Source: Brasenia schreberi (Eukaryota > Streptophyta > Magnoliopsida > Nymphaeales > Cabombaceae). Taken from it: a stretch of 64,000 nucleotides of DNA. Location: positions 5,317,501-5,381,500 of the forward strand of contig JAYKKT010000059.1 of NCBI GenBank assembly GCA_036023115.1, in the 5' to 3' direction. The notes below the pieces were generated by a model. That model ran no database searches. It had not been told where the DNA came from and saw only the letters and a list, made by a program, of their open reading frames with translations. Below are positions 36,006-47,358 of the stretch, in pieces (the stretch's first letter is position 1; each line of letters begins with the position of its first letter). Position numbers and translations under genes: made by a program.

Positions 36006-37170
36006 CACTGCGGTACCACCAACAAATATGTAAATACTACCTGCATAATCGCCTCCTATACACATATTTCTATTGCATGTAGGTGTGTGATATGTAATTA
36101 AATCAATCAAACTTTATGGAAAGGGATCAACACGGAAGAGGACTCATTGGGATTGTTGTCTGTCCTCTTACTGTTACTTCATTTAGGTACAATGGAGAGG
36201 CCCAAGATTCATGCTCCGGGTATCAGACTCGTGACTTTCAACGTGAGTCAACCTCGTAGCCAGGTGAATCTTACCGTTAATGAGTTGGGTCGAAGCCAAC
36301 CTGTAGGAAATCATTAGTGCCAGAGTTTGGTACGAAAAGATTAGATCGCCTAGTTATCCAGGTGAGCGTGTGATTTCAATTCTCCAAATTCCAAATTATA
36401 CGTGCCAAGAACTCAAATTGTGAAACAATCCTTGAAATACTCAGATACATGTACCAGTGTCCTCTAGGATTGGAGAATTCAGATATTTTCTGAAAGAACG
36501 CTAAACAATCTGATTTGAGACCAACATTGTCGGCTTTGGTGATCGACGATCTTGCCGGCTTCATGGAGTTTAGCACCCTTCTTCTGTCAGACCCACGAAG
36601 TCTACAGTTAGTGCAAACTCAAACTCCTCTGTGATATGAAACATTCAGTTCGTTTGAAATGCCATTCAAAGATACCGTTTTCCAGCCACTTCTACATGGT
36701 GTGGCTTGTCAACTCTCTTATTTTGGAGTTGGCTTTAAGATATTCTGTGAAGGCATTCCCAACTTATTCTAGCTTGCAAGCTACGACTGAAATTTACCAT
36801 CTTGAGATTTTGATATTTTAAACGTATACCATCTGGAGGAAGGGCCTGTGCAAGGCCGGAAGTACAACAGACCATGCCAATGGACTTAGATGTTGAAGGC
36901 CACAAGGAAGAAACCAATCTAAGTCATTATTCAGAAGCAGAGCGTCTCTCTCTCTCTCTCCAGGAGAAACCACAAAGGAAATATCACACCCTGCACACAA
37001 TCAATCAAGAGCTGCGGCCCAGTAACATTCTTAAGCCAGGTTAGTTTTCTAACAAGGGAACTATCAACAGGTCCCTGCCAATACTGTTCAACAGGGGAAA
37101 ATATAGGAGGAGTACAGCGACGACACATTCCAATTTATTCTTCAATTATTTCAAGCCCCAGCATCAGCAA
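36006..37170. other. Intergenic region between the 88-aa gene and the CGI121-like gene
   Basis: No gene is supported. It should include the 3' UTR of the 88-aa gene. Near 36210-36280 the words CGGGTATCAGACTCGTGACTT resemble 52390-52420, suggesting two copies of an old short repeat. Confidence 0.5.
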
Positions 37171-40100
37171 CTATTCAAGCTTTGGATCTTCGTGCTTTGG
37201 AGAATCAAGTTGCAGATAGTAAAATGGTTCTGTTGGTTCTTCCCTGCACAAAAAGCTTGAGCAGATCACCAGACTGCATTATAGCACCCAACAGAAGTGA
37301 TCGAAATGGTGCTATTCAACTTAGCCAGGAACACTGACTTATATGATTCAATAAACCTTCTGAGGTCTTGGCATTTGAAGACATCAAAGATAACATGTGT
37401 TCTGATTTGTCCATAGGATTAAAGTTTCAGCCCATAAATGCAGCAAAATGTGTCTGTGCTCGTCCATGTACTCTCATCTTCCCTAATTTTTTAATCCATG
37501 CTTATGGATGTTCCAATTCTTCCCCAACATTTCATGAAGGAAACAGATTTAAAGTGATTGCATTAAGGGAAAATTACTATATATACCACGAAATTTGATC
37601 ATCATGAAAAGTTTGTGGACCCATGTTACTACCATTAGTTTCCATCGTCATACGGTTATGTGGACCAATGTTACTACTATTAGTTTTCATCGTCATTGGG
37701 CTGTTATCCGGACCCTATTTTGCCCACTAGAGATAAGCATAAACTAGCTCTAGAAGGTTTACCAATAGAATAGAATAGAAAAGATCAAAATGCCGGTACA
37801 TCTCTCATCCATATACCCTTCATCCCCATTCATACAGTTGAACAGACAATGGAGAACGAAGTAAACTTATGGGCAAGAAGACAAGATAATTCCCATAATT
37901 ACACTAAAAGATTGGCAGCATAATCTCTAAAACAGTGGAACTATGGAAGGTCACTCACGACCAAAACATACCCAGGCTTTGAGCGCATACATCTCCAGAA
38001 AAGCTTGAAAGGGCCTGGAACTGTTTTAAGTGGATTTCCTTCGAAACAAGCCTGCACAATGTTTAAGAATTATGGAGCCTTAGGATATCCATTATCTCTG
38101 GGAAGCAGAATACAGATGAATGCAAACTCGTTTACTAGAATACGTAGTTCATAGAAGACAAACTTCTATAATAAATGGACTTTAGCAAATTGACAAAGAG
38201 AAAATCTTGGAACTGAAATAAAGTAATAGACAATCAAGCTACAAATGAACGTTTACATAAACAACAGTTAATGCCAATTTTGCAGATATTGTTAAATCAA
38301 TCATTTCTTATTCCCTTATTCTTCACATGAAGGTTACAATTAGGAAGATAATGTTTTCTGAAGTCAATGACAACTATTATAGTCCATGGGCTTCAAGAAA
38401 ACGCAGATCAAACAGAAAGGATTGGGATAGAAAAGTTAAAAATTAAAGACACACAAAATGGATCTTTATGAAAGAATCACAAGCTACGAAGGAATTATTC
38501 AAAGTCTGTGAACCATTGGTCCCTTGTCTGATCCAGGAGGGCACGGCAAACTAGTAAAACAAAAGTTAATCTCGAATACTTAAAATCATAGTGGAACCAA
38601 ACAAATTCAACTTTCCCACCAGCATTAGAAACCAGGAAAACGAGGGACAAAGAATAATCAAATCCCTATAAACTAAAATAAACAACTTCAGTTACCGTTA
38701 CTCCAGTTCAACTGGAAACAACGTACTTAATAAAATACATTAACATTTGTATTTTAATTGAAGTCAGGAGATGAGGGAAAGAGAAATCAGTTCCCCGTCT
38801 GATCAAGAGGACATGGCAAACTAGTGAAACTAAAGCTAATTGCAAATATTTAGAATCATAGATTCATAATGGAACCAGACAAAGAAAATTTAGACTGCCA
38901 CCAGCAGCAGACACCAGGAAAATGAGGGAGAAAAATCAATAAAATCCCTAACTACAATCAACAACTCCAGTGATACCATTACTCCAGTTCAACTGGACAG
39001 GATGTACTCAATAGAATACATAAGGGTGCAAGTTAATTGGAGTGACGTTAAGAAAAGAGAATTCGACTTACAATCTTATGGTTGGGTTTCACTTTAAAAT
39101 TGAAAGAATTCTCAATTCTTCAAATTTCTATTTATAAAGAATTGAATCCAACAGGGTACAAAAGCATTGCAACTAGGTATCCACACCATGGATCCCAAGA
39201 ATTTGAAACATGAAAACTGTGTTCGTATAAGAGATTAAGATGGGAATGCATTCCCGAGACTTCTCAGCATGAAGAAGTCTGATTCCAAAGTGAATTCCTC
39301 AGAGTTTGTCCAGACACACCCTAAGTATTATGAACGAAGAGTTCCTCGCTTTCCTATCGGAAATATAAATCAACAATGAGTACAATAGACAGACACAAGA
39401 AGGTTGCCTCACTGAGTTTACCAATTCTATATTGATATAGTACACTAAAGAAGCAAACAGAAAAGTTTGACCATTCCATCATTGGGCATGCTGGTGTAGA
39501 ATAAGCCCCTTGACTCCCTATTATTAGTAATGACTTAAAGCAACTTTGTTTGGATCCTTGTAGAGCTGCAATCATAGCGGACAGGATATGGAATTCTGGA
39601 AGGATGCAGCCTAATTGAGATAATGCAATGTAAGATTCAGTCTAGCAGGATGAAAAGCAAAAATGTTCTCTGTTAAAGTGTAATAGGCAACAGGCCACTA
39701 GGGCCCGTTGATAGTTCTCAGTCCCTTGGCCTGGGCCAGGGGACCAGGCCAAGGGTCTAGCCGTTGAGGGCCAACAGCTGGCCCCCAATGGCTAGTCAAA
39801 AGAGCCGTTGGAGTTCCAACGGCTCTTCTCTCTCTTCTTCAAGACATTCAGCTCCTTTAAATTTTATTGTTTGCTCTATAAATAGAGCCTCCAACTTCAT
39901 TAATAAACATCCTTGTTTTGAGGACATCATCTTGGTTATTTGTTTAATTAATTGATTCTTTGTTTGACTTAATTTGTGTGTTTTGAACACCAAGTGTTAA
40001 GTGTATTTGGCATATTGATTATTTGACGATTCTTGGATTGTGCTTTGGCATTGACTCTTCAAGTAAGTTGAAGAGTTAATTCTTACATGGCATCAAAGCC

Positions 40101-43100
40101 TATTTGGAAACAAATCATCGGACACAATTGCATTGGAAAATATGCCGACTTGAAGCAAGTTTGGAAAAATCATAACATGTGTTGTTTTCATTATTTGAAG
40201 GATAAAGTAACTCTTAAAAACTTGTTTTTTGAATAATGAAAAGTAAAAATTAAGTATTTCATTGTTTGCTTGATCCAAATTGTTATCAAAGTTGGGCTCG
40301 AACGATGAAAAAGTATTTTCTATCCAAAGATTATTGAGATTATATCGATGGTTCTGTTAAAGAACTTAATTTACTTCTTGATGGGCTTGACGAGGATAAA
40401 ATCATTAAGGCCAAGAAAAATACAAACAAAACTTAAAATGTGAGAAAAAATGAACACAAAGACCACTTAGATCATTTGCCAAATCAATTTAATAAAAAAA
40501 ACCACTTAGATCATTTGCCAAATCAATTTAATAAAAAAAATGATAATACTCATGCAAGACAACTTGGGTATTAGAGATTACCACAACGAATTTTTCGAGT
40601 AATGTAATCAACTTCAAAGTTTCGACAAATTTGAAAAACTACAAAAATGGATGAATTTCAAGAATATCTGAATAATCAATATTTTTTCTTGTTTATGTGG
40701 GTCTTAGAGACAACAATAACAACTAAGCCTTTTCCCATATTAGACAGGGTCGGCTACAAGAATTCTTTGTTTCCATAGAGCCCTATCATGTGTCATGTTA
40801 GCAATTAACTCACAATAAGCTAGATCATTCTTTATTGTTTCCTTCCAACACTTTTGTGGTCGTCCTCTACCTCTTTTAATACTTTCAAAATGTAGTTTTC
40901 ATACCTTCATACATGTTCTTCTTTTGATCTTCTTTCTATATGTCTAAACCATCTTAAACGATATTCTCTCATTTTATCCTCTATTGGTGCCACTCCTAAT
41001 TTGTTTTTAATAACCTCATTATGTATACAATCTTTTTTTTGTATGACCACTCATTCATCTCAAGTCTCAACATCTTCATTTCTGTCACAGACATCTTTTG
41101 TACATGTTGATGATTAATTGCTTGCGGGGTCTTAGAGAGGAATTTGAAAACATTAGATCCACTTAATACACAGAGAACTAAGACCTAATGGGATGGATTT
41201 CTTGCCAATCTAGTTATGGAATTGAAAGTTCTAAATACTTTCAAGGAGGTCGTTCTTACCACATCTAGAACAAGAGCCAGCCTAAAGTCATACAAGCCTC
41301 CATATGTAAACAATATTGAAAGACAAAAAAAAACTTAGATGGTATGAGAGCGCTACCTTCTAGCATTAAGGCATATATATAAAAGAGATACTCGAAGAGA
41401 AGACCAGCAACGTGATATCAACCTTTGCTTAAGGTATGCCTTGGTTTTTAGTTCGGGTGCATCATTTCATATGACACACAAAAATGATTTTTTGAAAAAC
41501 ACTTACGAAAAGAGTTCTAGTGAGCATGTTTTTACAACCGATGTACAACACTTCAAACAACAAACAACAACTAAGCCTTTTCCCATACTAGACGAGGTCG
41601 GCTACATGGATTCTTTGTTTCCACAGAGCCCTATCATGTGCCATCTTAGCATTTAACTCACAATAAGCTAGATTATTCTTTATTGTTTCTTTCCAACACT
41701 TTTGTGGTCGTCCTCTACCTCTTTTAATACTTTCTTACAGGTTCTTCTTTTGATCTTCTTTCTATATGTCCATACCACCTTAAACGATATTCTCTTATTT
41801 TATCCTCTATTGGTGCCACACATAATTTATTTCTAACAACCTCATTATATATACGGTCTTTTCTTGTATGATCACTCATCCATCTCAACATCTTTATTTT
41901 TGTCACAAACATCTTTTGTACATGTTGATGATTAACTGCCCAACACTTAGAACCATAAAACATGACAGGTGTTGGCTCTATAATATTTACCTTTAACTTT
42001 AATGGTTTCTTCTTATCACAAAGAATACTTGATGCTCCTCTCCATTTTAACCAACCAACATTAATTCTATGTATAACATCTCCATAAATTCTTCTATCAC
42101 TCTGAAAAATTGACCCTAGGTATTTAAAACTTTCCTTTTGGGGCACACTTCAAGTAGAGAAAATTAGAAGTTTTGAAAATAAGGATTTCAAAGTACCTGA
42201 TGTGAGTTTTGCACCAAAACTCAATCTTAATGTATTTTCTATTGCTCAAATTTGTGACAACGGTTGTATAATCACTTTCTCATTCAAAAATTGTGTAATA
42301 GAGATGTGATTAGACAGGTCATAGAGAAAATGGAATATACAAAATGGAAAATTTGGTTGTAACAAATTTTAAAAATTGTGATGTAGTTTATGATCCAACT
42401 CTTTGGGGGAAAATATTGGGTCACTTGGATAGGAACAAATTGTACAATCATCCTTTGTTGAATAATAATAAAGTTAAAGATTTTGTTTGCAAAGAGTGTA
42501 TTCTTAGAAAGTTGCATCGTTTATCCTTTGGTGAATTTTTTTTATTACAAGTAAGACTTTTGAGTTGGTACATTCCGATGTTTGGGTATCGACTCATATC
42601 ATATCTAAAGGAAGAGTAGGATACTTTGTGATTTTCATAGATATACTTAGATATATCTTTTGAAACATAAATCCGAAGTCTTTAAAAACTTTTTGATATT
42701 TCAGAACATGATTAAAAATCAATTTAACGTGACTCTCAAGATTTTGTGATTGGCTTACGGTGGAGAATATATGTCAAAAGAATTTCAAAATTATTTGGAA
42801 ACACATGAAATTTTGCATAAAAAATCTTGTACGAAAACTCCGTAATAAAATGGTTTGGCCGAACAAAAACATAGATACATTATAGAAACCATTAGAACTC
42901 TTTTGATTGCTCGTAAAGTACCTAACTACTTATGGGCATAAGCTACTCAAACCGTTATATACCTAATAAATAGGATGCCTTCCTCCCAACTTAATCATAT
43001 ATCTCCTTTGAAAAATTGTTTGGACTTAACTTAAATTATGAAAGATTGAGTTTTTGGGTATATATGTTTTGTCTATACGGATAAGAGCAATAAGTTGTCA

Positions 43101-46100
43101 CCTAAAGCTATAGAGTGTCTTTCTAGGTTATGAAATAAAAAAAGGGTTATAGATATTTTGATCGAAAAGAAGATAAACTATATGCGTCAAGAGATGTGAA
43201 ATTTGAAGAAAAAGACTACTATTATAACTCTAACCATGAAGATATAAAAAAATATACATTTCTTAATGATGTTATAAATCTAGAAGATGATAGTGATAAT
43301 GAAGATAGTGAAAATGAAGAAATAGTAGATCCTAAACAACAAGATGAGTACACCAATTTAGAAATAGGAGAAAACCAAGAGACTAGAGAGCTAAAGAGAC
43401 TATAAAGCCTTTCCCTCCATTTTATACTAGAAGAACTAGAAAACAAGAAAATGTAAACATTGTTAAATGTAATAGGCAGCACGGGCCATTAGGGCTCGTG
43501 CACTTGGTATGGGTGCCGCGGGCCACTAGGGCCCGCAACCACTTGTTGTTGGAGGCACTGAGGGTCAGTAACTAAAACGGCTAGTTGCCTGGCCAACACT
43601 TGCTGCCCCTGTTTTACTGCTTCTCACTTGCTCTCTCCAATGTATAATCCTCTATAAATACTCACTTCATATCAATAAAGTATGCTGTCTTACACAACTT
43701 TTGTTTGTGGTTTGACTCCCTTCTTCTTCACTCTTGTTGTGTTATTTGTGTGTGACATCCATATTCGAATGTTTTGAGATCTTGGCACTTTGACAAATTA
43801 CAACGTGGGCAATTCAACCTTCGATTATCAATAAATATTTACAGTGACATCCACATTTGGATGCTTTGATATATTGGCGATTTGACGAATTGCAACTTGG
43901 GCGATTCAACCTTCGATTATCAACAAATATTTACAAACATAACCTTCAGAACCTCAAAAACCCCACAAATATTTGTATCCTATGAAACTTTTGAACCTCA
44001 AAAAAGAAATCTCATTATTGTTATTCAACAAGTTGAAGAACCCAATTCTTATAATGAAGCTAAGGGAATATGGAAGTGGGAGAACACTATGCTAGAAGAA
44101 TTAAAGGCTTTAGATAAGGCTCGTACTTGAAAAATTATACTTAAACCTATGGACAAGAAATATATTGGATGTAGATGGGTATACAAGGTAAAAACTCATA
44201 GTGGTGACACCATAAAAAGATATAAAGCTAGACTAATAGATAAAGGTTATACCCAAGAATATGGAACAGACTATGAGGAAACTTTTGCTCCGATTGGTAG
44301 AATGACTACCATAAGAATTCTAATAACCCTTAGTGCTATTAGAAAGTGAAATCTTTAAATTAGATGTTAAAAATGTTTTCTTCAATGGTAAGCTAAACAA
44401 AGAGTTATATATGATTTCTTCTAGAGGACTTAATGTCCCAAAAAATCATGTTTTTAGATTAAATAAGGCTTTGTATGGTCTTAAGCAAGACTCTAAGGCT
44501 TGGGTTGATAGATTTGAATGTTTCATTCATGCCCATAAGTTTGTATCATGCTATACTGACACAACTTTATTTTTAAGAAAATCAAATACAGGTATAGTAA
44601 TTCTGCTTTTGTATGTCTTGAAGTGATAAATGTGGTATTCAAGTTAAAAGAGATCTTTATGAAGAATTTGAAATGATATATCTCGGATTGCTCAGTTATT
44701 CTTTGGGAATTGAAATTGTACATAGTGATAGAGAATATTTTATGTCTAAAACAAATTTGCAAGTGATATTATTAAGAGGTCAAGACTGCCTGATAAGAAG
44801 AAAGAAGAATCTAGATACACCCGAAGTAGTTGAAACAAAATTAAGAGTAATGAAAGGAGAGAGAAAAACTGGAAGATCCAACACCATACAGGCAACTGAT
44901 AGGAACATTGACTTATCTATGTATCACTCGCCCCAACATACCACACGTTCACACTACCAGCCAGTTTCAACAAGCTCCTAGTAGTGCTCATATGAGTGTA
45001 GTTAGATGCATTAAACACTCTATGGATAAGGGGGTATTTTTAACTTCTTTATCATCTCTTGACTTGACTGCATATATTGATGTTGACTAGGGTAAAGATG
45101 TCAACAATCGACACTCCATCACCATTTTTTTTTTAATGTATTTCTAGGTGAGCATTTGATCTATTGGAGATGCAAGAAGCAGTAAAAGGTGTCTGTCTTT
45201 CACAAGAGCAAAATACCTTACAACGACAATTGTTGCCGCTAAGATTTCATGGATTGCAGAGGTGCTAAGAGACATAAGAGTCATTCTCGAACAACACTCT
45301 ATTATATGAATTATCACTTGGTTAGAGAGGAGTTTTTGAATCAAAAGCTGACCTTATGCTATGTGCCTTCACAACTTCAACTTCCGGATTTCTTTACCAA
45401 TTCATTGTAAGTTCCCAGATTTAATTTTTATTGGACAAACTTTCGGTATACACACCGTAAGTTTGAGGAGGAGTGTTAAAATATAATAGGCAATGGACCA
45501 CTAAGGCCCGTAGATTTAATTTTTATTGAACAAACTTTCGGTATACATCACCATAGTTATTTGTTTGATTCATTGGTTCTTTGTTTGACTTGATTTGTGT
45601 GTTTGAACACCAAGTGTTTGGTGTATTTATCTTTTGACGATTCTTGGATTGTGATTTGGCATAGAGTCTTAAGTAAGTTGAAGAGTTAATTCTTATATCC
45701 TCCACACCAAGGAGAGAATCAAGTCCTTCGGTCTCGCACAACACCTCCCCAATGAAACTGTTCATGGCATATTTTTTACTACATCATTTGAGCTCAGGAA
45801 AGAAGCGCTCTTTACGGATTATAACTTCTATTTCTCTAAAACTAAGAAACCAAAATTTAATTTTTGTTCCAAGTCTTCACCTATTTTTACTCTAGGATAA
45901 GCCACTATCATCTTGCTAGCAACTATGAGATGCGCCTCCGATACAAAATCCCTTCATCTTTTCACATTTTCGAGTGTGCACTAAGGTAAAGATTGGCCCG
46001 ACCCCACAACGTGATCAGGAAAGAATGTTGAAACCTAATTGTATTTTTTTGCACTTCCATAGAAGACGTAATCCTCACTTAGCTTGATCCCAGTGAAACT

Positions 46101-46669
46101 TAGAGTCTCATAACATGTACGAATTAAGGCATTCTTTTGGTACAGAGATTGCAGCAGACAAACACATAATTCTATCAATCATAAATTAAACCAAAGAAGG
46201 ATCGCATCTTCATATATGCAGTGAGGTGGTTTGAGAACCAACCCACACGCCCCAAAACATAAGTAAAGCATCAGGTTGACATAAACAACCAACGAAAGAT
46301 ACAAAACGAGAGAAGTACTAACACTGATTTTCATTCAATGCCGGACAAAATGAGAAACAATGGAATATGGATCGAATAATAGCGTAGAAATGCTTGTACA
46401 CCAAAGGAAGAAATTAAAGAAATAAGAGCGTTTTTGTTTGATAAGACAATTTTCTTGATCTCGTCGTCGTTGAACAAAAAGAAAGAAGATGGGTCATTTG
46501 AGATCAGGATTTCTTGATAAAAGTCAAATCAAGAAGTTGGGGAAAAAGAGAAAACCTGGATGACGTCCTCAGCTCGGTCGTTACAACGGTGTGCCTTGGG
46601 CTCCCGTGTCTCTCCTTCCGGCAGCCCCCACGGACTCTCCCGTCTAGGCACCGGTCGCGTCGACGCCAT
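37171..46669 (-). CDS. Conserved small plant protein of unknown function (88 aa)
   Basis: Three minus-strand exons join perfectly: 46556-46669 (ATG 46667-46669), 37972-38051 and 37171-37243 (TAG 37171-37173), 267 nt in all. Borders are CAG/GTTTTC, GCAG/GCTTG, GG/GTATGT and GCAG/GGAAG. The protein starts MASTRPVPRRESPWG, continues REPKAHRCNDRAEDVIQ, then ACFEGNPLKTVPGPFKLFW with RCMRSKPG, and ends EEPTEPFYYLQLD with PKLE. There is no signal peptide or membrane segment; it is basic and proline-rich at the N terminus. I recognise the pattern as a conserved uncharacterised plant protein from memory only and assign no function. Intron 1 is about 8.5 kb and contains the copia-B element with nested insertions (39671-45697) and a 270-bp tandem duplication. 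A GT/GA microsatellite lies immediately 5' of the ATG. The gene looks intact despite the large intron. Confidence 0.8.
37614..37704. repeat. 45-bp tandem duplication
   Basis: TGTGGAC at 37614 recurs at 37659. The two units share GGACC, ATGTTACTAC and TTAGTTT, with few differences. It lies in intron 2 of the 88-aa gene. Confidence 0.75.
38519..39058. repeat. Diverged tandem duplication of about 270 bp
   Basis: CAAACTAGT with its flanks occurs at about 38547 and 38817. The shared words TCCAGTTCAACTGGA, CACCAGGAAAA and GGAACCA recur in the same order. It lies in intron 1 of the 88-aa gene. Confidence 0.75.
39671..40087 (+). repeat. 5' LTR of copia-B
   Basis: Begins TGTTAAAGTG and ends TTCTTACA. 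It contains TATAAATA at 39877-39884 and AATAAA at 39902-39907, so promoter and polyadenylation signals are still readable. Confidence 0.88.
40088..40100 (+). other. Primer-binding site of copia-B
   Basis: TGGCATCAAAGCC follows the 5' LTR directly and matches the initiator-tRNA-Met PBS TGGTATCAGAGCC with two changes. Confidence 0.8.
40462..40540 (+). repeat. 39-bp tandem duplication in copia-B gag
   Basis: ACCACTTAGATCATTTGCC at 40462 recurs exactly at 40501, and both units end in a poly-A stretch. The near identity indicates a recent slippage event. Confidence 0.9.
40711..41126 (-). mobile_element. 5'-truncated RTE-type LINE fragment (416 bp) with 12-bp TSD
   Basis: On the minus strand this carries the end of an RTE-clade reverse-transcriptase ORF and the typical 3' end ...GTCTAATATGGGAAAAGGCTT... 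followed by a TTGTTATTGTTG tail. It is flanked by direct repeats gggtcttagaga at 40699-40710 and 41127-41138. It interrupts the gag region of copia-B. Confidence 0.88.
41557..42144 (-). mobile_element. 5'-truncated RTE-type LINE fragment (588 bp) with 9-bp TSD
   Basis: The minus-strand open frame at 41724-42146 reads ESFKYLGSIFQSD, NHQHVQKM, KMLRWMSDHTRKDRI and LRWYGHIERRSKEEPVR. This is the C-terminal part of an RTE-clade LINE ORF, and the copy ends in a GTTGTTTGTTGTTTG tail. Direct repeats acacttcaa at 41548-41556 and 42145-42153 flank it. The copia-B frame reads QHF before and KVE after, so the insertion point lies just behind the protease motif. Confidence 0.88.
43461..43935 (+). mobile_element. 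Solo LTR (475 bp) with 5-bp TSD, nested in copia-B
   Basis: Starts TGTTAAATG and ends TATTTACA, flanked by aacat at 43456-43460 and 43936-43940. It carries TATAAATA at 43653-43660 and AATAAA at 43674-43679. Its left end resembles the copia-B LTR (AATAGGCA, GGGCC, CACTAGGGCC), so a related family member inserted here and later lost its interior by LTR-LTR recombination. A 92-bp direct duplication fills its right end (43752-43843 and 43844-43935). Confidence 0.88.
45465..45473 (+). other. Polypurine tract of copia-B
   Basis: GAGGAGGAG directly precedes the 3' LTR. Confidence 0.8.
45474..45697 (+). repeat. Rearranged 3' LTR of copia-B (224 bp)
   Basis: Starts TGTTAAAATATAATAGGC and ends TTCTTATA. 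Its outer parts match the 5' LTR. The central part is missing and is replaced by about 40 bp that copy the sequence just upstream of the PPT (45418-45460: GATTTAATTTTTATTG and CAAACTTTCGGTATACA). Confidence 0.8.
45698..46555 (-). other. 5' part of intron 1 of the 88-aa gene
   Basis: Between the donor at 46555 and the copia-B target site. No coding sequence or defined repeat was seen. Confidence 0.6.
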
Positions 46670-46675
46670 CTCTCT

Positions 46676-46710
<35 letters not shown>

Positions 46711-46711
46711 G
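46670..46711 (-). repeat. (GT)n(GA)n tract abutting the start codon of the 88-aa gene
   Basis: On the minus strand a GT run passes into a GA run that ends at the ATG. A very similar GT/GA leader precedes the ERF start at 9478. Confidence 0.9.
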
Positions 46712-47358
46712 ATCCGGAACTACCAAGCAAATCGGTATGTACTGAAATCGGTTCGGATTTGAAACTTCGAAGGATTGTATAGAACTCCGACGACCACCGC
46801 CGGAAAACAAAACCGGCAAAGAGAAGAAAGGCGGAGATTCTGGCAGTGAGAGCTGAGAAGGTACAAGATATGTGAGAGGATTTGAGAAGCAACTCTGGTA
46901 GAGTACATGCTTCTCATCTGATATCATGCATAATGGGTCCGGTCACACCTTTGAAAGCGCGGGGTCATACTAACTCTGGACCTGGTTAGCTGCATTTTAG
47001 ATCCATATGCTTTTGGATCGCACCGAATCATGCATTTCTCACATGTTCTATGTTGTTTTACGATTGGGTACAGACCATAATTTGAAAATTATCAGTACTC
47101 TCTCTCTCTGTAACGGACACAAATGGGACACGCTCATCCATTTAATGTATACTTAAAATCTAACTGAAGCACAATGCTTCACAAATAATCCAAAAGCAGC
47201 CCAATTATTCCTTACAACAACAGGAATCTACACCGTGATAACATACTTCTCCTCTGAACCACAGAAATCATTGATCTCTCAACGGAACACTACACTATTA
47301 TTTTACACCAAAGTGGAATAAAACAACAATTCTACATATAAACAAGGTTCTCAATGCA
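46712..47358 (-). other. Promoter of the 88-aa gene and 3' UTR of the WEB1-like gene
   Basis: A 650-bp interval between two minus-strand genes. An open frame on the minus strand (46720-46927) precedes the ATG but has no recognisable content. Confidence 0.55.

Larger units (their letters stand above)
39671..45697 (+). mobile_element. Ty1/copia LTR retrotransposon with nested insertions (copia-B)
   Basis: A plus-strand element with 5' LTR 39671-40087, PBS 40088-40100, PPT 45465-45473 and 3' LTR 45474-45697. Internal coding pieces in order: the protease region near 41441-41556 (active-site-like SSGASFHMT, usually DSGA), the GAG-pre-integrase stretch near 42145-42520, integrase remnants to about 43150, reverse transcriptase at 44149-44626 (GCRWVYKVKTHSGDTIKRYK, EETFAPIGRMTTIR, LYGLKQDSKAW), and RNase H near 45140-45410. 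Stops and frameshifts make it non-autonomous. The flanking 5-mers ttctc and tcctc differ at one base, which fits an aged target duplication. The element is inserted in intron 1 of the 88-aa gene, opposite in orientation. Three later insertions interrupt it: LINE fragments at 40711-41126 and 41557-42144, and a solo LTR at 43461-43935. Confidence 0.9.
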
